Assembly (NCBI GenBank): GCA_934668375.1
Contig: CAKUNF010000012.1
Location: 1 to 54,821, forward strand
Length of the DNA: 54,821 nt
Direction of reading: 5' to 3'
Origin: an uncultured Parolsenella sp.
GTDB taxonomy: Bacteria; Actinomycetota; Coriobacteriia; Coriobacteriales; Atopobiaceae
This document shows positions 1 to 8,617 of the stretch, one piece after another; within the stretch, counting starts at the first letter, position 1; each line of letters starts with the position of its first letter. The notes under the pieces are model-generated. The model was not told the DNA's origin. It saw nothing but the letters and a program-made list of their open reading frames with translations, and made no database searches. A program made the position numbers and the translations under genes.

Positions 1-1
1 G

Positions 2-74
2 TGGAGATAAGGGGGTTCGAACCCCTGACCTCGTGACTGCCAGTCACGCGCTCTCCCAACTGAGCTATATCCCC
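2..74 (-). tRNA. tRNA-Ala (GGC)
   Basis: The minus strand folds as a complete cloverleaf. The acceptor stem pairs GGGGATA with TATCTCC, the D-arm is GCTCAGTTGGGAGAGC, and the anticodon stem CGTGA/TCACG encloses the loop CTGGCAG, giving anticodon GGC (alanine GCC/GCU codons). The T-arm is AGGGGTTCGAACCCC. The discriminator base is A at position 2 and the 3' end runs into the window edge, so whether CCA is encoded cannot be seen. It lies downstream of the aminotransferase gene and has its own candidate promoter. Confidence 0.96.
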
Positions 75-89
75 GAATCAACGAAACGT

Positions 90-117
90 ATAGTACCAAA
101 AGTCGTGGTTCACGTAA
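90..117 (-). promoter_or_regulatory. Candidate promoter of tRNA-Ala
   Basis: On the minus strand a TACTAT -10 (90-95) sits 15 bases before the tRNA 5' end. A weak TTACGT -35 (112-117) lies 16 bases upstream of it. The placement is right for a tRNA promoter, but the -35 match is poor. A run of seven A on the plus strand (129-135) lies just upstream. Confidence 0.4.
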
Positions 118-157
118 GCGGAAATGCTAAAAAAACTTTGAGCTTTGCCACAACCAG

Positions 158-1357
158 TTAGCATCGCAACGTCGATATGAACTCCTCGAGCCTGTCCAAA
201 CCCTTCCCTAGCTCCTCATCGGAAACGCAATAGCTCAGACGCACATAGCCCTCCGAGCCAAAGCAGGTTCCCGGCACAAGAGCCACGGCCGCCTCGCGGA
301 TGGCGCGCTCGCAAAACTCCTCGGAACCCAGTCCGAGCCCCTCGATGCTCGGGAAAGCATAGAACGCCCCCGCGGGACGCTCGAGCGCAAGGCCCGTCTC
401 CCCCAGCCGGCGGCACACGACCTCTCGCCTGCGCATGTACGTCTGCCTCATGGACTCGACGTCACACCCCAAGGCCACGACGGCCGCATCCTGGACGAAT
501 GCCGGTACGCTCGAGACGAGATACTGGTGCATCTTCTCGATCTGAGCCTTGAGCTCGGAAGGAGCCGCAAGCCATCCCAGCCTCCAGCCCGTCATGGCCC
601 AGGGCTTGGAGAAGGAGTCCACCACGATGGTCCTGCTCGCAAGGCCATGAAACTTGCGGTCTGCATGTGGGTCCTCGCGAAGCCTGCGCTCCTCGCGCTG
701 GGCGAGTACGGCATAGCGCTCGTATCCCCCGTCGTAGGAGAGCCTGTTGTAGACGTCGTCGCAGATGACGTAGATGCCCGAGAGATGCTGAGCCAAGCCA
801 ACAGCCTCGAGCGACTCGTGCGTGTACACGCAGCCCGTGGGGTTGTTCGGCGAGGTGATGACGATGGCCTTTGTGCGGGCCGTGAGCACCCTGTCGATGT
901 CTTGCGGGGAGATCTGGAAGCCACGCTTGCTCGTGTCGAGGGGCACCACCACGCCATGGACCGCACGCACGATCGTCTCGTAGAGACCAAAGGCCGGTGT
1001 GGGCACGATGACCTCGTCACCGGGGTTCAGGATGGCCATCAGCGAGGCCGCGAGCGCCTCGGTGGCACCGGCGGTCACGATGATGTTGTCGGGCGCAAAC
1101 TCAAGGCCCTGCTCGCCCATGTAGGCCGAGAGCGCTTGCAGCAGCTCGGGCCTGCCGTTGTTGGGCGGATAGTGCGTGAGGCTGCGGGCGAGAGAGTCGC
1201 TCACGGCCGCGCGGATGGGCTCGGGCGTGTCGAACTCGGGTTCGCCAAGCGTGAGCTTGACGCATCCCGGCGTCTGGTTTGCCATTGCCGTGAACCGGCG
1301 GATCCCGCTCGTTGCGAGAGCCGCCAGGTCGCGGTTGGTGTCACATTCCATGGTCAT
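158..1357 (-). CDS. PLP-dependent class I/II aminotransferase (AspC/PatA-like)
   Basis: A 399-residue fold-type I aminotransferase transferring amino groups between amino acids and 2-oxo acids in the cytoplasm. Visible family features are the LTLGEPEFDTP substrate-loop region near the N-terminus, the YPPNNGRPELLQAL stretch, the SPNNPTG motif, and SFSKPWAMTGWRLGW, which contains the PLP-binding lysine. The length fits the AspC/PatA/DapL-like group. The open frame extends upstream into proS, but the ATG at 1357 begins the conserved protein 10 bases after the proS stop; ATG 1351 is an alternative. No strong Shine-Dalgarno is present, so translation is probably coupled to proS. Substrate (aspartate, N-succinyl-DAP or an aromatic acid) cannot be decided from sequence. 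Confidence 0.88.
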   Translation of the reverse strand: MTMECDTNRDLAALATSGIRRFTAMANQTPGCVKLTLGEPEFDTPEPIRAAVSDSLARSLTHYPPNNGRPELLQALSAYMGEQGLEFAPDNIIVTAGATEALAASLMAILNPGDEVIVPTPAFGLYETIVRAVHGVVVPLDTSKRGFQISPQDIDRVLTARTKAIVITSPNNPTGCVYTHESLEAVGLAQHLSGIYVICDDVYNRLSYDGGYERYAVLAQREERRLREDPHADRKFHGLASRTIVVDSFSKPWAMTGWRLGWLAAPSELKAQIEKMHQYLVSSVPAFVQDAAVVALGCDVESMRQTYMRRREVVCRRLGETGLALERPAGAFYAFPSIEGLGLGSEEFCERAIREAAVALVPGTCFGSEGYVRLSYCVSDEELGKGLDRLEEFISTLRC

Positions 1358-1367
1358 GTTCTCGAGT

Positions 1368-3086
1368 CTAGGCGCGGGCGGCGCGAACGAGGTCGGCGAC
1401 CTTCTCGGCAACCTCGTCGATCGAGACCTCGACGCGCTCGCCGGTGGCACGGTCCTTGAGTTCGCAGTTGCCACCCTTGACGGCGCGCTTGCCAAACACG
1501 AGCTGGTAGGGGAAGCCCATGAGATCGTTGTCGGCGAACTTGACGCCCGGACGCTCCTTGCGGTCGTCGATGACGACCTCGATGCCAGCCTGCGCAAGCT
1601 GATCGGCGACCTTCTCGGCGGCCGGCCACACGAGCTCGTCGTGAACGTCCAGCGGGACGATGGCCACCTCGTAGGGAGCCACGGAGACGGGCCAGACGAT
1701 GCCGTTCTCGTCGTTGTGCTGCTCCACCACGGCGGCAAGCGTGCGAGAGACTCCCACGCCGTAGCAGCCCATGATCAGCGGCTTCTCCTTGCCGTCCTCG
1801 TCCATGAACGTGGCGCCCATGGCCTCGGAGTACTTGGTGCCCAGCTGGAAGACCTGGGAGACCTCGATGCCGCGGGCGGCGGAGAGGGGCTTGCCGCAGT
1901 GCGGGCAGGGGTCGCCGGCGACGACGGTGATGAGGTCTGCCCACTCGTCGGCCTCGAAGTCGCGGCCCGGCTCGATGCCAATGAAGTGGAAGCCGTCGAC
2001 GTTGGCGCCGCAGCCCCAGCTGTGGACGTCCTTGAGCGTGACATCGCAGACGATGCGGATGCCCTCGGGCAGGTTGACGGGGCCGATGGAGCCCTTGGGA
2101 AGGCCGTAGCCCTCGAGCTCCTCGTCGGTCATCATGCGATAGCCCTCGCCAAAGACGTGCTCGGCCTTGCAGTCGTTGAGGTCGTGGTCGCCGGGAACGA
2201 GCGCAAGGACGGGATTGCCTTCTGCATCGATGACGCACAGGGACTTGACGGTGGCGTTCTCGGGAATGTCGAGGAACTTGGAGAGGTCCTCGATCGTGTG
2301 GACGCCCGGAGTCTCGATTTTGGTGAGCACGCCGTTGCCAGAACCGTCGAGAACGGCAACGCTCGTGGTAGCAGCCTCGTCGTCGGCCGCGAAGCCGCAG
2401 TCGTCGCAGTAGACGAGGCTAGCCTCGCCGGCGTCAGCGAGCGCCATGTACTCGACCGAGGTGTCTCCGCCGATCTGGCCGGTGTCTGCAACGACGGGCA
2501 GGGCCTTGAGGCCGCAGCGCACGCAGATGTTGGCGTAGGCAGCCTTCATCTTGTCGTACTCCTCCTGCAGGCTCTCCTGCGTGGCGGAGAAGCTGTAGCC
2601 GTCCTTCATGATGAACTCGCGGCCGCGCATGAGGCCGTAGCGGGGACGGAACTCGTCGCGGAACTTGTCCTGGATGTGGTAGAGGTTCACGGGCAGCTGC
2701 TTGTAGCTGCGCAGCTCGTTGCGCACGAGCGCAGTGACGGTCTCCTCGTGCGTGGGTCCGAGGACGAACTCGCGCTCGTGGCGGTCGTGGAAGCGGATGA
2801 GCTCCTTGCCATAGGCGTCGATGCGGCCGCTTTGGCGCCAGAGGTCGGCGTCGACCATGATGGGCATCATGAGTTCCTGGGCACCGGCGTTGTCCATCTC
2901 GTCGCGAACGATGTTCTCGATCTTTCGAATCGAGCGCCAGGCAAGCGGCAGATAGGTGTAGAGGCCAGCCGCCTCCTTGCGGATCATGCCGGCGCGCAGC
3001 AGCAGGCGATGGCTGGCGAGCTCGGCCTCGGTCGGGTCCTCCTTGAGCGTGGGCGCGTACAGGCGGCTCATCTTCATCGGCTTCAT
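1368..3086 (-). CDS. proS: Prolyl-tRNA synthetase, bacterial editing type
   Basis: Class II aminoacyl-tRNA synthetase charging tRNA-Pro, 572 residues, the normal length of the bacterial form. It begins SRLYAPTLKEDPTEAE and has motif 2 around KFRDEFRPRYGLMRGREFIMKD. A long central insertion (INS editing domain, roughly residues 220-390) deacylates mis-charged Ala-tRNA-Pro. The anticodon-binding domain (VAIVPLDV onward) closes the protein. The ATG at 3086 is chosen because GGAGGG lies 6 bases upstream; ATG 3077 is a weaker alternative. It is separated from ispG by a terminator, so it should have its own promoter in 3087-3150, but I could not place one confidently. Confidence 0.95.
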   Translation of the reverse strand: MKPMKMSRLYAPTLKEDPTEAELASHRLLLRAGMIRKEAAGLYTYLPLAWRSIRKIENIVRDEMDNAGAQELMMPIMVDADLWRQSGRIDAYGKELIRFHDRHEREFVLGPTHEETVTALVRNELRSYKQLPVNLYHIQDKFRDEFRPRYGLMRGREFIMKDGYSFSATQESLQEEYDKMKAAYANICVRCGLKALPVVADTGQIGGDTSVEYMALADAGEASLVYCDDCGFAADDEAATTSVAVLDGSGNGVLTKIETPGVHTIEDLSKFLDIPENATVKSLCVIDAEGNPVLALVPGDHDLNDCKAEHVFGEGYRMMTDEELEGYGLPKGSIGPVNLPEGIRIVCDVTLKDVHSWGCGANVDGFHFIGIEPGRDFEADEWADLITVVAGDPCPHCGKPLSAARGIEVSQVFQLGTKYSEAMGATFMDEDGKEKPLIMGCYGVGVSRTLAAVVEQHNDENGIVWPVSVAPYEVAIVPLDVHDELVWPAAEKVADQLAQAGIEVVIDDRKERPGVKFADNDLMGFPYQLVFGKRAVKGGNCELKDRATGERVEVSIDEVAEKVADLVRAARA

Positions 3087-3152
3087 GCGATTCCCTCCAC
3101 GTCGAGCGGCGAGACCTCGCCGCATAAGTTGCAACCGTATCATTCTAACGCG

Positions 3153-3180
3153 AAAGCGCCGGCCCCATGGGAGCCGGCGC
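3153..3180 (-). terminator. Terminator after ispG
   Basis: GCGCCGGC (3156-3163) pairs perfectly with GCCGGCGC (3173-3180) around a 9-base loop. On the minus strand the stem is followed by TTTCGCGTT. It lies 15 bases beyond the ispG stop and would close the pyrH-to-ispG transcription unit. Confidence 0.75.
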
Positions 3181-3194
3181 GTAGATGTAACGAG

Positions 3195-4289
3195 CTACTC
3201 GAAGCGCTCGTGGATCTCTGCAAACAGCTCGTCCACGATGCGGTCCTCGGGTACCTTCCGAAGCGTCTCGCCATTGGCGATGAGAAGGCCCGTTCCCTTG
3301 CCGCAGGCGACGCCGATGTCTGCCCCGCGCGCCTCGCCCGGGCCGTTCACGACGCACCCCATGACGGCCACCGAGATGGGCGCGCTCACCGCCTGGAGAC
3401 GACGTTCCACCTCGTTGGCGATCTCGATGAGGTTCACCTGGCAGCGGCCGCACGTGGGGCAGCTCACGAGCTCGGGCGTGCGGCGACGCATGCCAAGCGA
3501 CTGGAGGAGCTCCCAGGCAACGGGCACCTCCTCGCTGGGCGGCGCCGTAAGCGAGAGCCGCATCGTGTCGCCGATGCCCTCGGACAGCAGAACGGACAGC
3601 GCGCTCACGTTCTTGACGGTGCCCTGGCGCACCGTGCCAGCCTCGGTGACACCCAGATGCAGAGGCACATGAGGAAGCACACGGGAGAGCTCGCGGTTCG
3701 TGAGGATGGTGGCTGGCACGTCGTGGACCTTTGCGGAGAGCACGATGTCCGTAAAGCCCCGCTCCTCAAAGTGACGCACGAACGAGACGGCGCTCTGCAC
3801 GAGCTTCTCGGGCTGCGTGAGATCTTCTCGCGCGTCGATCCGCTTGTCGAGCGATCCTGCGTTCACGCCGATGCGGATGGGGATGCCGGCCTCCCCCGCC
3901 GCATCAATCACGGCGTCGACGCGCTCGAACGAGCCGATGTTGCCGGGGTTGATGCGAAGGCCCGACGCGCCCCTGTGCGCCGCCTCGATGGCGAGCGTGT
4001 GGTCAAAGTGGACGTCTGCCACGACGGGCAAGGGCGACTGCGCGCAGATCTCGGCAAAGCCGTCAAGGGCATCGGCGTGGGGGATTGCCACGCGGATGAT
4101 CTCGCATCCAAGCTGTTCGAGCTCGGAAATCTGGGCAAGCGTCGAGTCGGGGTCGGTCGTCTTCGTGGTGCACATGGACTGGACGGACACGGGGGCGCCG
4201 CCGCCCACGGCAACGTTGCCAACGTGTACCTGATGCGTGAGCTCGCGCGGCAGCGGGCCTGGTTGCCCGCCTCTTCTGAGGTCGATCAT
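3195..4289 (-). CDS. ispG: 4-hydroxy-3-methylbut-2-enyl diphosphate synthase
   Basis: Iron-sulfur enzyme of the MEP isoprenoid pathway, converting MEcPP to HMBPP. Its 364 residues match the bacterial short form: an N-terminal TIM barrel (VQSMCTTKTTD near the start, GLRINPGNIG in the middle) and a C-terminal [4Fe-4S] domain with cysteines in SCPTCGRCQ and MGCVVNGPGEA. It starts at ATG 4289 with GGAGG 10 bases upstream and follows rseP by 6 bases. With dxr two genes upstream, two MEP-pathway steps sit in one operon with uppS, which uses their product. Confidence 0.95.
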   Translation of the reverse strand: MIDLRRGGQPGPLPRELTHQVHVGNVAVGGGAPVSVQSMCTTKTTDPDSTLAQISELEQLGCEIIRVAIPHADALDGFAEICAQSPLPVVADVHFDHTLAIEAAHRGASGLRINPGNIGSFERVDAVIDAAGEAGIPIRIGVNAGSLDKRIDAREDLTQPEKLVQSAVSFVRHFEERGFTDIVLSAKVHDVPATILTNRELSRVLPHVPLHLGVTEAGTVRQGTVKNVSALSVLLSEGIGDTMRLSLTAPPSEEVPVAWELLQSLGMRRRTPELVSCPTCGRCQVNLIEIANEVERRLQAVSAPISVAVMGCVVNGPGEARGADIGVACGKGTGLLIANGETLRKVPEDRIVDELFAEIHERFE

Positions 4290-4295
4290 GGACGG

Positions 4296-5687
4296 CTAGC
4301 CTCCGATGACGAATCGAACGATGTCCTGGCGAAGCACCGTAAAGAAGAGCAGCAGGGCCAGGGCGAGACCTACATAGGAAAGATATCCCTGCACTCGAGC
4401 CGGGACGGTTCTTCTGCTCACCAGCTGGATGAGCTCGATGAGGAGCTTCCCGCCGTCGAGCGGGGGTATGGGAATGAGGTTCATGATGCCAAGCGACAAG
4501 GAGATGGCGGCCATGAGGAACAGGAAGCTCTCGACGCCGGTCTCGGCGGCCTGGGACGCCATGACCGAGATGCCCACGATCGAGGTGGACTGCGAGACGA
4601 CCTCAGCCGTATGGGCGGGCTGGAATAGCTGTGCGACGTAGCCCACCGTGGAGGTGAGATATCGCCAGCTCAGGCCCAGCGACTCTCCCAGCGAGGGGTG
4701 GTAGACCTCGATAGAGGCCATGATGCCGAACTTGCCGTCGTTGTCCACGGACGTTGGGTCAATGGTGGAGCTCAGCCCCTGGCCGTCTCGCTCGAACGTA
4801 ATCTCAAATGGCTGACCTGCGGCGATGCTGTCTCGTAGGAGCTGGCCCATCTCGGTCCAGTCATCCGTCTGCACGCCTGCGACGGACTCGATGCGGTCGC
4901 CTGGCTGGACGCCCGCCGCCTGCGCAAGAGAGGCATCCGAAACGGAGCCGATGACCGTCGAGGAGCTTGCCACCTGCACGCCAACGGCAGAAAGCACGCC
5001 CGCGATGATCGCAATGCCACAGATGACGTTGATGGCTGGCCCCGCTATGAGCGTGACAACTCGCGCGAGAAAGTCCTTGCCCTGGTAGGTGCGTGAGCGT
5101 TCCATCGAAAGCAGCTCGATGGAGCCGCCGTCGGGCAGGGCGTGCGGCTCCCCCGCCGCCGTTGTCCCGGCCAGAGAGAAGTCGTGTCCGGAGTCGAACG
5201 CCGTGAGCAGGTTTGCGTCTCGCTGGACGGTCTGGACGCAGCGCGGCCACGTCTTCTGGTTGGGCCTCTCCCCTGCCTCCTCGTCGTAGTAGGGCTCAAG
5301 GGATGCCCAGTCAACGAGTACGGACAGCTGTTCGCAAATTGCGTCCTCTCTGGTATCAAGCTTGTTGGCGAGCTCGGAGACCTCGATGCGGCCCGCCTTT
5401 GACACGAGCTCGAGGATAGGGGCCGCAAGATCGTTCGTCTCCCCCTCCATACCGCAGATGCGGTTGTAGCCGCCGAGCAGAATCGGGGTCACGCCCACCT
5501 CGGTGCCGTGGTCCTTGCTCTTATGGGAAAGACGCCAGCGGCACGGCATGCCAAGGAAGAACTCGGTGACGCGCATGCCGAACGCGCGAGCGGCAAGGTA
5601 GTGACCCGCCTCGTGCACGAACACGAGGGAGGAGAGGAGAACGACGCCCCAGAAGACGGCGGAAAACGCTCCAAGCGCCACGCTCAT
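4296..5687 (-). CDS. rseP: Site-2 protease RseP family with unusual inserted domain
   Basis: Membrane zinc metalloprotease for regulated intramembrane proteolysis, 463 residues. Residues 25-29 are HEAGH (zinc ligands and catalytic Glu) in the first helix. GGY at 72-74 marks the membrane-associated beta loop, AGP at 215-217 starts the second helix, a PDZ domain covers about 240-330, and LDG at 410-412 supplies the third zinc ligand. Between GGY and AGP there are roughly 110 extra residues. Residues 88-135 read like a DeoR-type winged helix (ILELVSKAGRIEVSELANKL followed by a long helix). By RseP topology this stretch would be cytoplasmic. Start ATG 5687 overlaps the dxr stop (ATGA) with GGGAGG upstream. 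Confidence 0.9.
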   Translation of the reverse strand: MSVALGAFSAVFWGVVLLSSLVFVHEAGHYLAARAFGMRVTEFFLGMPCRWRLSHKSKDHGTEVGVTPILLGGYNRICGMEGETNDLAAPILELVSKAGRIEVSELANKLDTREDAICEQLSVLVDWASLEPYYDEEAGERPNQKTWPRCVQTVQRDANLLTAFDSGHDFSLAGTTAAGEPHALPDGGSIELLSMERSRTYQGKDFLARVVTLIAGPAINVICGIAIIAGVLSAVGVQVASSSTVIGSVSDASLAQAAGVQPGDRIESVAGVQTDDWTEMGQLLRDSIAAGQPFEITFERDGQGLSSTIDPTSVDNDGKFGIMASIEVYHPSLGESLGLSWRYLTSTVGYVAQLFQPAHTAEVVSQSTSIVGISVMASQAAETGVESFLFLMAAISLSLGIMNLIPIPPLDGGKLLIELIQLVSRRTVPARVQGYLSYVGLALALLLFFTVLRQDIVRFVIGG

Positions 5688-6880
5688 GCGATCCTCCCGA
5701 GAAGCTCGCGGGCCCGTTCGCGAGCAAGCGCGTCGACGTCGGCGATCTGGGCAAGGGAGGTGAGCGGCTCCACGGTAGTGGCTTCCATGACGCTCTCGAC
5801 AACCGCGTCGATGTCGGTGAAGCTGCAACGTCCGTGTCGGAACGCCTCGTTTGCGACCTCATTGGCTGCGTTCATCGCGCATGGGAGCGTGCCACCCGCT
5901 CTTCCCGCCGCAAGCGCGAGGTTCAGGCAGCGGAACGCCTTGGTGTCCGGAGCCGCAAAGGTGAGAGGCTCAGAGGTGCGCCAGTCCACGTGGGTGGCCG
6001 GCGACTCCCAGTGCTCCGGATAGCTGAGGGCGTACTGGATGGCAACACGCATGTCCGATGGGCCGAGCTGCGCCTTGACCGAGCCGTCCGCGAACTCGAC
6101 GGCCGAGTGAATCTTGCTCTGGCGATGGACGAGCACCTCTACGTCGTCGATGGGGACGTCGAAGAGGTAATGGGCCTCGATGACCTCGAGGCCCTTGTTC
6201 ATGAGCGTGGCGCAGTCGATCGTGATCTTGGCGCCCATCTTCCACGTGGGATGCGCGAGCGCCTGCGCCGCGGTGACGCCTGCAAGCTCCTCGCGCGTAA
6301 GGCCAAAGAACGGACCGCCAGAGCACGTGATCCAAATCTTGCGGACGTCATGCCTGCGCTCGCCAACGAGGCACTGGTAGATGGCGTTGTGCTCGGAATC
6401 CACGGGCAGCACGCGTCCAGGCTTGGCCATGGGCATGAGAAGGTCGCCGCCAATGACGAGCGCCTCCTTGTTGGCGGGGGCCCAGATCTTGCCCGCTCGG
6501 AGAGCCTCGTGGCTCGCCCAGATGCCTGGCTCGCCCACCACTGCCACGAGGACGCAGTCAACGTCGGGAAGGCTTGCGAGCCGCGTCACGGCGTCCGTTC
6601 CAAAGCCAAGCTCGCAGCCAGCGGGAAGCTCGTCGAGGGCAGGGTCATTCTTATGGGACTTGTCGGCGACGGCAACGTGAGACGCGCCAAACTCCCGGGC
6701 GGCATCAACGAGCCCCCTGCAAGACGAGTTGACGGCGAGCGCGGTGACGCGGAGCCTGTCCGGATGCATGCGCACGACATCGAGCGTCTGCTTGCCGATG
6801 GAGCCAGTGCAACCAAGGAGCGCCACGCGCAGCGGACGCTCCCTGGAGATGGTGCTCGAGGTGTCCTCGAAGATGTTCAC
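5684..6880 (-). CDS. dxr: 1-deoxy-D-xylulose 5-phosphate reductoisomerase
   Basis: NADPH enzyme of the MEP pathway (DXP to MEP), 398 residues, normal length. The N-terminal Rossmann motif is LLGCTGSIGKQTLDVV. PANKEALVIGG and SEHNAIYQCL are the metal/substrate-binding segments, and the C-terminal helical domain follows. The start is GTG at 6880, with GGAGG six bases upstream; it overlaps the cdsA stop as GTGA. The gene's own TGA overlaps the rseP ATG. Both junctions suggest translational coupling. Confidence 0.95.
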   Translation of the reverse strand: MNIFEDTSSTISRERPLRVALLGCTGSIGKQTLDVVRMHPDRLRVTALAVNSSCRGLVDAAREFGASHVAVADKSHKNDPALDELPAGCELGFGTDAVTRLASLPDVDCVLVAVVGEPGIWASHEALRAGKIWAPANKEALVIGGDLLMPMAKPGRVLPVDSEHNAIYQCLVGERRHDVRKIWITCSGGPFFGLTREELAGVTAAQALAHPTWKMGAKITIDCATLMNKGLEVIEAHYLFDVPIDDVEVLVHRQSKIHSAVEFADGSVKAQLGPSDMRVAIQYALSYPEHWESPATHVDWRTSEPLTFAAPDTKAFRCLNLALAAGRAGGTLPCAMNAANEVANEAFRHGRCSFTDIDAVVESVMEATTVEPLTSLAQIADVDALARERARELLGRIA

Positions 6881-7818
6881 AGAATTCCTCCGTAGTGAAG
6901 CACGAAGTAGGCCGTCATGCAGGCGAAGAGCATGGAGTCGGAGCGATCGAGAAGTCCGCCGTGGCCGGGCATGAAGTTGCCCGAGTCCTTGACTCCGACG
7001 CTGCGCTTGAGTCGGCTCTCGAACAGGTCGCCGATGACGCCGGCACACCCGCACAAAAGACCGGCGAGAAGCGCGAGAGCAAGACTGATGCCCCTCACAC
7101 CGAGAGCCCATACGATGGTCCAGACGAGACAGGAGCCCACCAGGCCGCCCACGAGGCCCTCCCAGCTCTTGTTGGGAGAGATGCGCGGAGCAAGCTTGTG
7201 GCGCCCGAGCTTGGAGCCAACCAGATAGGCAAACGCGTCGTTGACCCAGACCGAGCCCATGACGCCGAGCGTGAGCAGGGCGCCGTCCGCACCCGGGTCG
7301 CACGAGCGAATCGTGACGACCGAGGAGAACAGCAGGCCTGTGTAGACCGCGCCGAACAGGGTGATGGACGCATCGGAGATGCTCGCCCTCGGGGTGAGCA
7401 CATACCACGTCCCGCACGCAAGCATGAGCAGCAGCGTAATGCCCGTCTCGGCCTCGGGACGGGCGAGCGCGGCCACCGGATAGAGCACGACGGCGCACAG
7501 CCCTACGAACTCGTTGGGCATGCGGCCGGCGAGTCGAGCCATCCGGAAGAACTCGGAACCGCACAGCCAGGCCATGGCGGCTACGAGAACCGTGGTGGGA
7601 ATCCTGCCCCAGAACAGGCAGATGAAGATGCAGAGCGCGTAGACGAGGCCCGAAGTGGTCCTCGTCAAGAGCTTCTCGGTCCAGCTGCGGGCCTTCTGGC
7701 TCTTGAGGCCGCCTACGACGCGCTCGCCCTCGTGGGCCTTTCGGCGTCTCTCGAGCGACTCAGAGGCGGAGTCGAGATTCTTGGGAGCGCCCGAGCCCTC
7801 GTGCTTGGGTCGGCTCAC
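6877..7818 (-). CDS. cdsA: Phosphatidate cytidylyltransferase
   Basis: Integral membrane enzyme making CDP-diacylglycerol from phosphatidate and CTP, the branch point of phospholipid synthesis. The 313 residues hold about eight hydrophobic segments and the C-terminal CDS signature, here SPNKSWEGLVGG, then GVIGDLFESRLKR and the final SKDSGNFMPGHGG-like stretch ending LLDRSDS. The first ~45 residues are hydrophilic and rich in Lys/Arg/Glu, longer than in many homologues. Start GTG 7818 overlaps the uppS TGA (GTGA). Confidence 0.93.
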   Translation of the reverse strand: MSRPKHEGSGAPKNLDSASESLERRRKAHEGERVVGGLKSQKARSWTEKLLTRTTSGLVYALCIFICLFWGRIPTTVLVAAMAWLCGSEFFRMARLAGRMPNEFVGLCAVVLYPVAALARPEAETGITLLLMLACGTWYVLTPRASISDASITLFGAVYTGLLFSSVVTIRSCDPGADGALLTLGVMGSVWVNDAFAYLVGSKLGRHKLAPRISPNKSWEGLVGGLVGSCLVWTIVWALGVRGISLALALLAGLLCGCAGVIGDLFESRLKRSVGVKDSGNFMPGHGGLLDRSDSMLFACMTAYFVLHYGGIL

Positions 7819-8609
7819 TTGGCACTCACCCCTCCAAATCGGCGATCGCGGCCCTGGAACGAGCGAATAGCACGGAGAAGCTCCCAGCGGTCAAAGTCCG
7901 GCCAGAGGGTGTCCGTTACGTAGAACTCGCTGTATGCGAGCTGCCAGAGCAGATAGTTGGAAAGACGAAGCTCGCCGGAGGTGCGAATGAGCAGCTCCGG
8001 GTCCGGAAGGTCGGCGGTATAAAGGTGAGCTGCCACGCAGTCCTGGTCGACTTCTGAGGCACTCAGTGCGCCGGACGCCACCTCTTCGGAGATGAGCCGT
8101 GCGGCGCGCGCAAGCTCGGCGCGCGCGCCGTAGTTGACCGCCAGCGCGAGCGTCATGCCCGTGTGGTCGGCCGTCTCCGAGAGGCCCTCCTCGAACACCT
8201 CGCGCGTCTTCTGGGGCAGGGCCTCGATGTCACCAAGGAACTCGAGGCGGACGTTCTCCTGGTGAAACAGCGGAAGCTCCTTCACGAGCGTCGTCGCGAA
8301 GAGATGCATCAGGAGGTCCACCTCCTTCTGCGGGCGCTTCCAGTTCTCTGTGGAGAACGCATAGGCGCTCAGGACATCAATGCCAAGGCGAACGCAGGCG
8401 GTGATCGTCTCGCGCAGGCTGGAGATGCCGGCGATGTGGCCCTGACCTCGCTCCATGCCCTGACGAGTCGCCCAGCGGCCATTGCCGTCCATGATGACGG
8501 AGATATGGCTCGGGAGCCTCCCGAGGTCGACGTCCTCGAGACGGACGTCCTCGGGAGGCTCCGAGAAGTAGTTGGTCAGCTCTTGCTCGTCACGCTGCAC
8601 GCGATACAC
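7815..8609 (-). CDS. uppS: Isoprenyl (undecaprenyl) diphosphate synthase
   Basis: Cis-prenyltransferase condensing isopentenyl diphosphate into the lipid carrier for peptidoglycan, 264 residues. The diagnostic VIMDGNGRWA motif carries the catalytic Asp; STENWKRP and the C-terminal RTSGELRLSNYLLWQLAYSE segment complete the family pattern. The start is uncertain: GTG at 8609 gives the full frame, 8 bases after the frr stop, and GTG at 8600 is three codons in. Neither has a clear Shine-Dalgarno, so coupling to frr is likely. Confidence 0.93.
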   Translation of the reverse strand: MYRVQRDEQELTNYFSEPPEDVRLEDVDLGRLPSHISVIMDGNGRWATRQGMERGQGHIAGISSLRETITACVRLGIDVLSAYAFSTENWKRPQKEVDLLMHLFATTLVKELPLFHQENVRLEFLGDIEALPQKTREVFEEGLSETADHTGMTLALAVNYGARAELARAARLISEEVASGALSASEVDQDCVAAHLYTADLPDPELLIRTSGELRLSNYLLWQLAYSEFYVTDTLWPDFDRWELLRAIRSFQGRDRRFGGVSAK

Positions 8610-8617
8610 CCGCTGTT

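Noticed and set aside
129..135. T-run on the minus strand after the aminotransferase as a terminator
   Set aside because: No stable stem precedes the seven T residues, and it sits just before the tRNA promoter.
1176..4628. 1150-codon plus-strand open frame across proS and ispG
   Set aside because: It is antisense to clearly conserved genes; long shadow frames arise from strong GC third-position bias.
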